From assembly GCA_049613795.1 (NCBI GenBank), contig JBMZCX010000004.1, positions 1 through 64,000 on the forward strand: a stretch of DNA of 64,000 nucleotides, in the 5' to 3' direction. A program made the position numbers and the translations under genes. Source of the stretch: Thalassotalea_B sp049613795 (GTDB lineage Bacteria; Pseudomonadota; Gammaproteobacteria; Enterobacterales; Alteromonadaceae). Below are positions 9,151 through 17,185 of the stretch, piece after piece (the first letter of the stretch is position 1; every line of letters begins with the position of its first letter). Below the pieces are notes generated by a model, which did not search any database, was not told the origin of the DNA, and was given only the letters and a program-made list of their open reading frames with translations.

Positions 9151-9161
9151 TAACAAGTAAA

Positions 9162-9506
9162 TTATTTTTTCATTAGCGACTTTAAGTCTGCAAAAGGGTT
9201 ATACGTTGCTGAATCTTGGTTAGTGTCGCCTGCTTTTACTTCTGTTTGATATTGCGCATGCTCCGTATATTTTGCATGCTCATTGTCGTGACAATAAATA
9301 CATAATAATTCCCAGTTGCTGCCATCGTTAGGATTGTTGGTATGGTCATGATCAACATGATGCACCGTCAACTCTTTTAAATTTGAATAAACAAACTCAC
9401 GTGCACAGCGCCCACAAAGCCAAGGGAAAAGTTTAAGCGCTTTATCTCTATAGCCTTTTTCTTGGCTCTTATAATTAGCACTTGTACCAAATTTATCTGA
9501 AGACAT
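9162..9506 (-). CDS. yajD: HNH-family protein YajD
   Basis: A 114-residue protein of the YajD type. An HNH-like zinc motif is visible: CGRCAREF (two Cys), VHHVDHDHTNNPNDGSNW with the catalytic His pair and Asn, and CIYCHDNEH near residue 80. HNH proteins are nucleases or nicking enzymes, but the function of YajD itself is not established to my knowledge. It ends 12 bases from the convergent Lrp gene and begins 24 bases after the stop of the dehydratase gene, so it is probably the last gene of the aldolase-dehydratase transcript. Confidence 0.85.
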   Translation of the reverse strand: MSSDKFGTSANYKSQEKGYRDKALKLFPWLCGRCAREFVYSNLKELTVHHVDHDHTNNPNDGSNWELLCIYCHDNEHAKYTEHAQYQTEVKAGDTNQDSATYNPFADLKSLMKK

Positions 9507-9530
9507 TTTATTCTCTCACTAACTCAGCGG

Positions 9531-10715
9531 TTATTTTAAAGACTTAACCATAACATGCGGCGAACGCTTAACCACTTCATCGTTTAAGTCGATGCCAATG
9601 CCTGGTGTTTCAGACACTTCAAATATGCCATTTACAGGTTGTGGATCTTGAATACATAACTCACGGTTCCATGCTTTAATAGCGTAAGTGTGATGCTCGT
9701 GTATTAAGAAGTTAGGAATAGCCGTTTCTAAGTGCAATGAGGCAGCAGTTGCCACTGGGCCGCCACAAACATGTGCTTGAATACGTACATCGTAAACATC
9801 AGCATAATCACAGACTTTTTTACTTTCAGTAAAACCGCCGCAAAGGCCAACATCAGGTTGTAGAACATCTATGCTTTGATCTTCAAAGTATTGGCGAACA
9901 TCCCAGCGATGATATAAACGTTCACCCCCAGCAATAGGTACATTTACGCGATCAGACACTTTTTTATGCACTTTGGGGTTCAAATAATTAACAGGCTCCT
10001 CGTACATCATACAATCAACTTCTTCAACAATTTCACCCATTTGAATGGCTGATGCAGCGCCCATTAATGAGTGAGATTCAAAAATGATGTCAACGTTTTC
10101 ACCAACCGCATTTCTTATAGCGCGTAACCTGTCGCCAAATAAGCGCATTTGTGGACGCGTAAACAGCTTAGTACGATCAAAAGACGAGCTGCCGTCACCG
10201 TTATAAACTATTGGGTCTACTTTTACCGCATCGTAACCTTGTGCAACCGCTTTTAGTGCAGCTTCAGCATACTCTTCTGGCTGAATAAGCTTTTTGCATT
10301 CAGCATCCCAATCAAACTGCAATTGGCTGGCATAAGTACGTAGTTTACTATTAACTTTACCACCTAATAATTGATAAACAGGAACGCCTAATGCTTTCCC
10401 TTTAATGTCCCATAGTGCGGTATCAATAGCGCTCATTGCTGCATATAATACAGGTCCGCCACCTAAGCCCCAAAAACTTTCACGTAACATTTTTGACCAC
10501 AACAATTCAGTTTGCATTGGGTTAAAGCCAATTAATACTGCTTCTGCAATTTCTTTGATCATAGCGGCGGCGGCACTGTGCCCCCAGTCATAAGCTAAGC
10601 CTGCTTCACCAACACCAACGATGCCTTCGTCGGTATAAACACGTATAAATACAGGGTTCCAAGGCGGGCGTTCTGGACATTCAATATCAAAAATTTCTAC
10701 TTGGGTAATTTTCAT
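9531..10715 (-). CDS. Enolase-superfamily sugar-acid dehydratase (mandelate racemase/muconate lactonizing type)
   Basis: Magnesium-dependent acid-sugar dehydratase, 394 residues. The N-terminal capping domain (1 to about 120, with IRVYTDEGIVGVGEAG) precedes a TIM barrel. Barrel elements seen: VKVD at the second strand, metal ligands Glu213 (FESHS), Glu239/240 (YEEP) and Glu265 (GGERL), with His215 two residues after the first ligand and His315 in QAHVCGG. The ligand-x-His pattern plus the late His is that of galactonate/mannonate dehydratase-like enzymes, where the two His act as general acid/base; Glu replaces the usual first Asp. The substrate is not predictable. It is 27 bases downstream of the class II aldolase gene, probably in the same operon, which suggests a sugar-acid route. 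Confidence 0.85.
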   Translation of the reverse strand: MKITQVEIFDIECPERPPWNPVFIRVYTDEGIVGVGEAGLAYDWGHSAAAAMIKEIAEAVLIGFNPMQTELLWSKMLRESFWGLGGGPVLYAAMSAIDTALWDIKGKALGVPVYQLLGGKVNSKLRTYASQLQFDWDAECKKLIQPEEYAEAALKAVAQGYDAVKVDPIVYNGDGSSSFDRTKLFTRPQMRLFGDRLRAIRNAVGENVDIIFESHSLMGAASAIQMGEIVEEVDCMMYEEPVNYLNPKVHKKVSDRVNVPIAGGERLYHRWDVRQYFEDQSIDVLQPDVGLCGGFTESKKVCDYADVYDVRIQAHVCGGPVATAASLHLETAIPNFLIHEHHTYAIKAWNRELCIQDPQPVNGIFEVSETPGIGIDLNDEVVKRSPHVMVKSLK

Positions 10716-10742
10716 TTCTTTTCTCTTTTAAAATAATTTATT

Positions 10743-11513
10743 CTAGCTAGCAAACGTAGGGTCTTGACGGTAAACACGTCTTAACATCGCTGGCCAAGAC
10801 TTTTGCCCACCCGTTATACCCGTATGAACAACACTGGCTTGCGCTTTAATGCCATCAATAATTGATTGATCAACCATTACAGCTGTCTTACCCATCGATA
10901 AGGTTTGAATTTGAATTTGGCAGGCACGCGTTAAGTCATACATGTGCATAAAGGCGTCACCTATCGTTTGTCCTAGTGTTAATGCGCCATGATTACGTAG
11001 TAACATAAAATTAGCGCTACCTAGGTCATCTTGTAAACGTTTTTTCTCTTGCTTATCAACAGCTAAACCTTCGTAGTCATGGTAGCTCATAGAAGCTAAT
11101 GCAAACATTGCATATTGGCTTAATGGTAATAAACCTTCTTCTATACTAGCAACGGCGGTTGTTTCATTAGTATGTAAATGCAACACACATTGCGCATCGT
11201 GACGTGCCGCGTGAACAGCACTATGAATAGTAAAACCCGCTGGATTTATTTCAAATGGGCAGTTTTTATCAATAATGTTACCGTCAATATCAATTTTAAC
11301 GAGATTTGAAGCCGTTATTTCATCGAACGCCATGCCAAAGGCATTAATTAAATAATGGTCGGTATTGGGAATTCGCGCTGAAATATGCGTATAAATTAAG
11401 TCATCCCAGCCATGCATTACGACCAAACGATAACAAGCGGCTAAGTCAACTCGGGTTTGCCACTCTTCTTCAGAGACTTGACCTTGTAAATTTATTTTCA
11501 GCAATTCGAACAT
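10743..11513 (-). CDS. Class II aldolase/adducin-family protein
   Basis: Zinc-dependent aldolase-type fold, 256 residues. Seen: CYRLVVMHGWDDLIYTHIS at the N-terminus, zinc ligands in LHLHTNE (about residues 117-123) and RNHGALTLG (about 173-181). The family contains fuculose-phosphate and ribulose-phosphate aldolases/epimerases, but many members with this N-terminal form are of unknown substrate and may be decarboxylases. The ATG at 11513 has AAGGAA five bases upstream. It leads the minus-strand set aldolase - dehydratase - yajD. A role in splitting a keto-sugar acid made by the neighbouring dehydratase is an inference. Confidence 0.82.
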   Translation of the reverse strand: MFELLKINLQGQVSEEEWQTRVDLAACYRLVVMHGWDDLIYTHISARIPNTDHYLINAFGMAFDEITASNLVKIDIDGNIIDKNCPFEINPAGFTIHSAVHAARHDAQCVLHLHTNETTAVASIEEGLLPLSQYAMFALASMSYHDYEGLAVDKQEKKRLQDDLGSANFMLLRNHGALTLGQTIGDAFMHMYDLTRACQIQIQTLSMGKTAVMVDQSIIDGIKAQASVVHTGITGGQKSWPAMLRRVYRQDPTFAS

Positions 11514-11698
11514 TTACTTTCCTTTAATAGTTATCCGCACCGAACTTATGGCATGAAGTTTACCTAAAGCGATGTTTGAGTGAAAGCAAGGAAGTCAGGA
11601 ATTCAGAATTTGAGCTAATAAAAGAGACTAAAAAAGTATAGAACATTAAATATTAGCAGCTTAGCGCATACTCTTTAGTCTTATGGCTAATTGCGCAA
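11514..11698. other. Intergenic stretch without a recognisable gene
   Basis: Between the aldolase start and the small membrane-protein gene I see no coding region, RNA gene or strong hairpin. It should hold the promoter of the minus-strand aldolase operon, but no clear -35/-10 pair stands out. Confidence 0.4.
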
Positions 11699-11875
11699 CT
11701 ACCCCATTAACCCTTTAATAATCGCGGCAATAATTAATCCAAACACTAAATAGCGGGTAACTTTTGAATATTTACTTTGTTGTTCAACCGACATTGGCTT
11801 GCCAAACTTTTCACCAAAAACAACCATTAATGCAACACCTGAAAAAACAACCGCTAAAATAACTAACAATGCCAT
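11699..11875 (-). CDS. Small membrane protein, 58 residues, unknown function
   Basis: An intact short frame encodes 58 residues: a hydrophobic N-terminal segment (about 2-20, LLVILAVVFSGVALMVVFG), a polar linker GEKFGKPMSVEQQSKYSK, and a second hydrophobic segment (about 40-56) ending LMG. I recall similar 55-65-residue proteins in Alteromonadales with the same GEK(F/Y)GKPM-EQQ-KYSK linker, which argues that it is a real gene. A weak AGG precedes the ATG at 11875. It is divergent from thrE. Two membrane helices with a cytoplasmic or periplasmic hairpin are predicted; no function is proposed. Confidence 0.65.
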   Translation of the reverse strand: MALLVILAVVFSGVALMVVFGEKFGKPMSVEQQSKYSKVTRYLVFGLIIAAIIKGLMG

Positions 11876-11952
11876 ATAAGAACCTAATTACGAAAACCAG
11901 CAAATACTTGCTTTGCTAAAATCTAAAGTTAACTTAATATATCACATAGAAA

Positions 11953-11966
11953 AATAAGATCTTATT
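11953..11966. promoter_or_regulatory. Perfect 14-bp palindrome upstream of thrE
   Basis: AATAAGATCTTATT reads the same on both strands and ends 14 bases before the thrE ATG. Because thrE is followed after two bases by a TetR gene, this is a natural candidate for the TetR operator. It is inferred from position and symmetry only. Confidence 0.4.
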
Positions 11967-11980
11967 CGGAACGATGATCA

Positions 11981-13216
11981 ATGACACAAAACGAAAACTT
12001 TTCTGAAAAGCGACAATTTATAATACGTCTTGGCAAAGCGTTACATAAATTTGGTACGCCCGCTTACCGTATGGAAGCACATTTGCAAAGTGTTGCCCAA
12101 AATTTAGGGATAGAAGCTAATTTTGTGATCACACCAACGTCTCTCACCTTTGTACTCGCCAATGCAAACGATAACAATGAGCACCAAGAGTACAACCATA
12201 TTGTAAGAGTAAAGCCCGGCGAATTAGATCTGGGTTCTTTAGCACGAACAGACGAATTAGTTGACGAATTAGGCTCAGGCCAACGCTCGCTTACAGACGC
12301 TATTGAGCGTCTTGACGACATTATGAATAAGCCTAACCCCTACGGCAGAGTGCTGACTTTTGTAGCCTTTGGTGCTTCAAGTGGTGCTTTTGCAATGCTA
12401 ATGCGCACCAGCTGGAATGATGTGCTTTGGTCAACTTTACTCGGGCTATTTGTTTGCCTTTTTGTTTTTTGGGCTGAACGTTCAAAGCGAGTTACCGAAA
12501 TGTTGGAACCTATTTCAGCATTAACATCCGCGTTATTAGCTAGTGCAATTACCTTAATTGATCCGAGCATTAATTTACCCTTAGTTATTCTTTCAAGCAT
12601 AATTGCATTTATTCCTGGTTTGGCACTTACCCTTGGGTTGTCTGAACTTGCCGCGCGTAATTTAATTGCAGGCACCGCACGGATAATGGATGCCATAATG
12701 GTACTCTTTAAGCTCTATTTTGGTGCGGTTTTAGGCATGGCATTAGGCGATAAATTTTGGGGCGTTGCCGACTTCATTGAGCCAGCGCACACACCCGAGT
12801 GGGTGTCTTGGGTCGCTGTTGCCACACTTTCTATCAGCTTAGTTATTCTCTTTAAAGCCCGTATTAAAGATGCACCTTGGGGTATTATTTCTGGCTTTAT
12901 TGCTTATGGTGCAAGTGTTTGGGGCGCTATTCATTTAGGTGTTGCTTTAGGTGCTTTTGTTGGTGCTTTTGCTTTAGGTATTTACAGTAATATTTTTTCT
13001 CGATTAATGAAGCTTCCTTCCAGCTTAGTAAAATTATTAGGCTTAGTCGTGCTAGTACCTGGTAGTAAAGTCTATATTGGTTTAAATAGTGCTATTTCGG
13101 GGCAAGCAATGCTAAATGCTACCGATGTGGGCTCACAAACCTTTCTTATTTTTATGTCGTTAGTTGCGGGGTTAATATTTGCAAATGTTATATTACCACC
13201 ACGAAAAGCGCTGTAA
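11981..13216 (+). CDS. Threonine/serine exporter family protein (ThrE-like)
   Basis: Inner-membrane exporter of the ThrE family, 411 residues. The N-terminal soluble part (about 1-125) carries the family start FIIRLGKALHKFGTPAYRME; about ten hydrophobic segments follow (from VLTFVAFGASSGAFAM onward), corresponding to the DUF1212 half and the ThrE_2 half fused in one chain. Corynebacterium ThrE exports threonine and serine by proton-motive force; the substrate here is inferred by family only. The stop lies two bases before the TetR gene, so the exporter and its likely regulator are co-transcribed. Confidence 0.87.
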   Translation: MTQNENFSEKRQFIIRLGKALHKFGTPAYRMEAHLQSVAQNLGIEANFVITPTSLTFVLANANDNNEHQEYNHIVRVKPGELDLGSLARTDELVDELGSGQRSLTDAIERLDDIMNKPNPYGRVLTFVAFGASSGAFAMLMRTSWNDVLWSTLLGLFVCLFVFWAERSKRVTEMLEPISALTSALLASAITLIDPSINLPLVILSSIIAFIPGLALTLGLSELAARNLIAGTARIMDAIMVLFKLYFGAVLGMALGDKFWGVADFIEPAHTPEWVSWVAVATLSISLVILFKARIKDAPWGIISGFIAYGASVWGAIHLGVALGAFVGAFALGIYSNIFSRLMKLPSSLVKLLGLVVLVPGSKVYIGLNSAISGQAMLNATDVGSQTFLIFMSLVAGLIFANVILPPRKAL

Positions 13217-13218
13217 TA

Positions 13219-13848
13219 ATGACTAATGTAATAAATGAAACAAAAGAAAAAACGCCATACCACCATGGTGACTTAAAAGCTGCCATTATTAAAACAGCAA
13301 GTACCATGCTTGAAAGTCAGGGCATTGAAGCGCTTTCATTACGAAAAATAGCTGAAAATGTAGGGGTTTCTCGCACTGCGGCTTATCATCATTATAAAGA
13401 TAAAAATGAATTATTAAGTGCCATTGCTAGCCAAGGTTTTTTACTGTGGAAAACACAGGTTGAATTAATTTTTAGTAATAAAGCACTGAGTCACCGTCAA
13501 CAACTCAGTCAATTTTGTCATGGCTATATACAATTTGCAGTTAACAATCCCCATACCTACGACCTGATGTTCGGCCGAACGCTTTGGAAAAACAATGTCA
13601 GTTCCGATGAACTAAAAAAAGTCGCTTATCCGAGCTTTGAGTATCAAGTCGCCATGACTAAGCATTGGCAAGAGCAAGGTCTTTTAGCCAAAACAGAAAA
13701 CTCACTGCGCCTTGCACAAGTATTATGGGGTACATTACATGGTATTGCTAAGCTAATGTTAGACGGTATTTATACCGACACCAGTAACATTACACAAATG
13801 TGTGATTGTGCAATAGCACTCTTTATTGTAAATAAGAAAACCTCTTAA
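13219..13848 (+). CDS. TetR/AcrR-family regulator with WHG-type C-terminal domain
   Basis: A 209-residue repressor-type protein. The N-terminal helix-turn-helix (about residues 17-62) reads HGDLKAAIIKTA...LSLRKIAENVGVSRTAAYHHYKDKNELL with the usual AYHHYKDK end. The C-terminal domain contains LWGTLHGIAKLMLDG, the WHG-type ligand-binding domain (PF13305-like). It starts two bases after the thrE stop, in the same operon. Autoregulation through the palindrome at 11953-11966 is plausible; the inducer could be an amino acid, but nothing in the sequence shows this. Confidence 0.9.
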   Translation: MTNVINETKEKTPYHHGDLKAAIIKTASTMLESQGIEALSLRKIAENVGVSRTAAYHHYKDKNELLSAIASQGFLLWKTQVELIFSNKALSHRQQLSQFCHGYIQFAVNNPHTYDLMFGRTLWKNNVSSDELKKVAYPSFEYQVAMTKHWQEQGLLAKTENSLRLAQVLWGTLHGIAKLMLDGIYTDTSNITQMCDCAIALFIVNKKTS

Positions 13849-13940
13849 TAATCATTCACGTTAAGCGTTGTACATTAAAAGTTTTTCATTGATAATCACG
13901 CTTATACTATAAAAAATACAATTAACTTGTTAGGTTTTCC

Positions 13941-14546
13941 ATGCCAAATTCTGTGCACAACAATGCTGATATAAAACTAGCAAAATATAATGAATATTTT
14001 TCAATTAGCCACGACTTCAATATCAACATCAAACCATTAGCAAGCTCAGCCGATTATTCATTTTCAACATTTCTTGAAAGAATACCTACACCTTTTATGC
14101 TCGCAACCCAAGTAGTGGCCATTGATAATATCGCGCTACAACCTTTCCAGACGGTTACAGGTGTTTCTAATCAGTTAGCCCAGTATTTAACGTTACAATC
14201 ACAAAAAATAGACTTATTGATGAATTACATCATCACCCAGCAAGACGAGGAAGCTTATCGTTATCAAGGGGAAAGTTTTAGTGGGAGTGGCATCAGTTTT
14301 ACCTCGGCTGACGAGTTTTCACTTACCGATAAAGTCGAAATAAAGCTATTTTTAAATATTGATAATTGTAATATTTATTGCCATGGCGAAATTATTCAAA
14401 AAACAGAATCGGATAACGTTTTTCAGTACAGCGTGCTTTTTACCCATATCCGTGACGATGACAGAGAATTGCTCGTGCGTTGTAGCCTGCATACACAACA
14501 AAAACAATTACAGGCATTAACCAAAAAACGGCAAGATGAAAGTTAA
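13941..14546 (+). CDS. PilZ-domain-like protein
   Basis: A 201-residue soluble protein. Residues about 105-185 look like a PilZ c-di-GMP-binding barrel: YRYQGESFSGSGISFTS fits the (D/N)xSxxG part of the motif, followed by VEIKLFL, YCHGEIIQ, and DDDRELLVRCSLHTQQKQ, which is the usual terminal helix. The RxxxR half of the c-di-GMP motif is not clear, so ligand binding is uncertain and it may be a degenerate PilZ. The first 100 residues resemble the regulatory N-terminal region often seen in marine gammaproteobacterial PilZ proteins. The chemoreceptor gene lies convergent, beyond a 13-bp stem hairpin. Confidence 0.6.
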   Translation: MPNSVHNNADIKLAKYNEYFSISHDFNINIKPLASSADYSFSTFLERIPTPFMLATQVVAIDNIALQPFQTVTGVSNQLAQYLTLQSQKIDLLMNYIITQQDEEAYRYQGESFSGSGISFTSADEFSLTDKVEIKLFLNIDNCNIYCHGEIIQKTESDNVFQYSVLFTHIRDDDRELLVRCSLHTQQKQLQALTKKRQDES

Positions 14547-14572
14547 TGGAAGAATTTACTACGGCGTTTTCT

Positions 14573-14603
14573 CTTATTTATAGGGAGCAACCCTATAAAT
14601 AAG
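14573..14603. terminator. Bidirectional terminator-like hairpin between the PilZ and MCP genes
   Basis: A perfect 13-base stem (CTTATTTATAGGG, 14573-14585, with its complement at 14591-14603) has a five-base loop. It lies between two convergent genes. There is no strong T run on either strand. Confidence 0.55.
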
Positions 14604-14682
14604 TTAGGCCCTGCTAAACACCAAATTAATCGCTGAAAAAAACGTACAGAAAACTCAGCACGTCTTAATGGTTATTAACCTC

Positions 14683-15849
14683 TTACACACAAATTCGATT
14701 AAGTGTTACATCGACTTTTTCTGTCGTTTCTTTTTGCTGTTCAGCATATTCAGCCACATTATTCAGCCCAGCAGTAGCATCGCTACTTAGCGAAACAATT
14801 TCCGCCATATTGTCATTAATAGACGCTGTAGATTGTTGTTGCTGTTCGGTGCCACTAGCAATTTGTGAGGTTAAATTATTAACCTCATTAAACACCTCAC
14901 CAATTTGAGATAATGCAGAAACTACACCTTCTGACTGGTTTAAGCTGTCTTTTGTTAATTCTTGCCCTTTAGCTATGGCGGTTACTGCGTTGTTTGATTT
15001 AGCTTGTAACCCTTCAACCATTGACTGAATTTCAACAGTAGACTCTTGTGTTCTATGCGCTAATGCTCTTACCTCATCAGCCACAACAGCAAAGCCTCTG
15101 CCCTGCTCTCCGGCTCGCGCAGCTTCAATAGCAGCATTAAGCGCTAATAAATTGGTTTGGTCGGCAATACCTCGAATAACATCTAATACAGAACCAATTT
15201 TAGAGGCCTCTTCTTGCAACAAAGCTAAATCATTAACCATAGTCGTTACTTCTTCAGCAAAGGCTGCAATTGTATTTTGACTGGTATTAGATGCATTAGT
15301 CCCCTCTTCCAAAATAGTTAATACTTGGTGAGTGGTATCGCTAACTTGTGCCGCACTTTGCGACAATGTCGCCGATGTAGAGGCAACTTCGTCAATAGAA
15401 TTCGCCATTAATGTTATTTGAGCCGATGAATTGTCAACAGCAATAACCGAGTCACTAATTTGACTAGTTAATGACGATGACCCCTGCCGTAAAGTCTCTG
15501 ATTCTTGCTTTATATCGCTTACCACATCAGCTAAATCAGTAATAAAGGCACTTAAATCATTAGTAACTTTGGCAAAGTCATCGTTAATATTGTCAATTAA
15601 AGGACCAGAAGGTGCTCGGTCAACACTTACCACTAAATTTAAATACTGCTGAAGCTTTTCTATTCGAGTAGATAACTGCTGCTGAGAAAAAATAAAACTC
15701 ACTACAAACTGTAGAACTACAGTAACTAAAAGTAAAAAAACGACTGCCGTTTTACTTAACTCATCAGTAAATAAAAGTACGCCAAACGTAGCAAGTACAC
15801 CAATAAAAAGGCTAGGTAATAGTAATTTAATATTTAAACGATTTAGCAT
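14683..15849 (-). CDS. Methyl-accepting chemotaxis protein with short membrane region
   Basis: A chemoreceptor of about 388 residues. Two adjacent hydrophobic segments near the N-terminus (about residues 6-24 and 31-52) place it in the inner membrane with almost no periplasmic sensor. The rest is a long coiled-coil signalling domain with the conserved hairpin tip around IADQTNLLALNAAIEAARAG and GRGFAVVADEVRALA. Lack of a periplasmic ligand domain suggests it senses a membrane or cytoplasmic signal or works with a partner. The start is the ATG at 15849 (GGA just upstream); an upstream TTG at 15882 is less likely. It is convergent with the PilZ-like gene and alone in its direction. Confidence 0.9.
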   Translation of the reverse strand: MLNRLNIKLLLPSLFIGVLATFGVLLFTDELSKTAVVFLLLVTVVLQFVVSFIFSQQQLSTRIEKLQQYLNLVVSVDRAPSGPLIDNINDDFAKVTNDLSAFITDLADVVSDIKQESETLRQGSSSLTSQISDSVIAVDNSSAQITLMANSIDEVASTSATLSQSAAQVSDTTHQVLTILEEGTNASNTSQNTIAAFAEEVTTMVNDLALLQEEASKIGSVLDVIRGIADQTNLLALNAAIEAARAGEQGRGFAVVADEVRALAHRTQESTVEIQSMVEGLQAKSNNAVTAIAKGQELTKDSLNQSEGVVSALSQIGEVFNEVNNLTSQIASGTEQQQQSTASINDNMAEIVSLSSDATAGLNNVAEYAEQQKETTEKVDVTLNRICV

Positions 15850-15991
15850 AGAGAATCCATCATTATTATTTTGAGTTAACAACTATTGTTATAGACGATA
15901 AATAAATTACAGGTAAAAATATATTTTGGCTATATTTTTAAGCAATAATCTTCAATAATACGATAGGTTTCAATAACTTTTTAAGGTAAAA

Positions 15992-16156
15992 ATGTCGATC
16001 TATTTTATTTTTCTTATTATTCTTGCTGCTTCATTGATAATTGGCGGCATTATGTTAATAAAGCAGTCAGCCAAAAAATTTAACCTAACCGAGCAGCAAT
16101 TAAAAGATATAAAGGCACGAAATAAGGCATTAGATGAGCAAGAAAAAGAAGATTAA
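15992..16156 (+). CDS. DUF2897 family small membrane protein
   Basis: A 54-residue protein with one N-terminal membrane helix (about residues 3-23, with the IIGGIMLIKQSAKKF boundary) and a charged C-terminal helix ending EQEKED. This matches the DUF2897 family of short gammaproteobacterial membrane proteins. AAGGT precedes the ATG at 15992. Its TAA stop overlaps the TAA of the convergent ppiC gene by three bases, a tight arrangement that supports it being real. Function unknown. Confidence 0.75.
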   Translation: MSIYFIFLIILAASLIIGGIMLIKQSAKKFNLTEQQLKDIKARNKALDEQEKED

Positions 16157-16434
16157 TTACGATAAATCGTTTGAATAAGATGATAACCAAAACGTGTTTT
16201 TACTGGTCCGTGAACTTTTAATACTTCTTTTTTAAAAACCACGTCATCAAACGCTTTGACCATTTGCCCTTTTTTAAACTCACCTAAATCTCCGCCCTTT
16301 TTAGCAGAGGGGCAATTCGAAAACTTCTTCGCTAATTGTCCAAAATCAGCACCTTTATCAAGCTTGCCTTTAAGCTCCTGCGCTTGTTTCTCTGTTTTTA
16401 CCAATATATGGCGCGCACACGCAGTCATATTCAT
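16153..16434 (-). CDS. ppiC: Parvulin-type peptidyl-prolyl isomerase PpiC
   Basis: Cytoplasmic cis-trans prolyl isomerase, single parvulin domain. The 93-residue length equals E. coli PpiC. Key family segments: ARHILVK near the N-terminus, FGQLAKKFSNCPSAKKGGDLGEF in the middle (shown here in part: CPSAKKGGDLGEF), and the end VKTRFGYHLIQTIYRN with the conserved FGYH. It overlaps the stop of the convergent DUF2897 gene and is divergent from the carbonic anhydrase gene. Confidence 0.95.
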   Translation of the reverse strand: MNMTACARHILVKTEKQAQELKGKLDKGADFGQLAKKFSNCPSAKKGGDLGEFKKGQMVKAFDDVVFKKEVLKVHGPVKTRFGYHLIQTIYRN

Positions 16435-16521
16435 TACCTCGCTTTAATAAATGTTGATAAGCTCATCATAAAATATGACAATACTGGCAATTATACACCT
16501 AATAAATAGAGCAAAGTAGCA

Positions 16522-17133
16522 ATGTCATCAATTGAGCATTTATTTAAAAATAATATTAAGTGGGCTAAAGAAATATCAGAAAATAATCCGGCTTTTTTTG
16601 AATCTCTATCGCAACAACAATCGCCTGAATATTTATGGATTGGCTGCTCCGACTCTCGCGTACCCGCTAATGAACTGTTAGGCATGCTACCCGGTGAAGT
16701 GTTTGTTCATAGAAACATTGCTAATCAAGTTATTCACACAGATTTAAATTGTTTATCCGTAATTCAATACGCCGTTGAAATATTAAAAGTGCGTCATATT
16801 ATTGTCTGCGGCCATTATGGTTGTGGCGGTGTGCAAGCTTCTTTAGATAATGAAAGCTACGGATTAATTGATAATTGGCTGCGCCATATTGAAGACGTAT
16901 ACCGTTTTAATAAAACTCAATTTGAAGGCATTACTGACGAATCAGAAAAAGTGAATAAATTATGCGAGCTTAATGTTATTGAACAAGTGGCTAATGTTTC
17001 AAATACCACTATATTAAGAAATGCATGGAAAGCAGGACAAAATACGACCGTGCACGGCTTTGTTTACAATTTACATGACGGGATATTAAAAGATATGAAG
17101 GTTTCTGTAGGACTAAAAGAGTTTACATCTTAG
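16522..17133 (+). CDS. can: Beta-class carbonic anhydrase
   Basis: Zinc enzyme for reversible CO2 hydration in the cytoplasm. The zinc ligands and the catalytic pair are all in place: Cys42 and Asp44 in GCSDSRVPANEL, His98 and Cys101 in CGHYGCGG. The 203-residue length and the motif VFVHRNIANQV match the Can (YadF) type of proteobacteria. The ATG at 16522 begins at the family start. It is monocistronic and convergent with hpd, with a 9-bp stem hairpin between. Confidence 0.95.
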   Translation: MSSIEHLFKNNIKWAKEISENNPAFFESLSQQQSPEYLWIGCSDSRVPANELLGMLPGEVFVHRNIANQVIHTDLNCLSVIQYAVEILKVRHIIVCGHYGCGGVQASLDNESYGLIDNWLRHIEDVYRFNKTQFEGITDESEKVNKLCELNVIEQVANVSNTTILRNAWKAGQNTTVHGFVYNLHDGILKDMKVSVGLKEFTS

Positions 17134-17141
17134 ATTTCAAA

Positions 17142-17171
17142 CAGGACCTAAATCTTAAACTCTAGGTCCTG
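17142..17171. terminator. Hairpin between can and hpd
   Basis: CAGGACCTA (17142-17150) pairs with TAGGTCCTG (17163-17171) across a 12-base loop between the two convergent genes. It could serve both strands; no long T run follows. Confidence 0.5.
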
Positions 17172-17185
17172 CTTCTTCGAAAATA

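Noticed and set aside
12340..12696. Minus-strand frame within thrE
   Set aside because: Lies fully inside the ThrE membrane protein gene and shows no domain.
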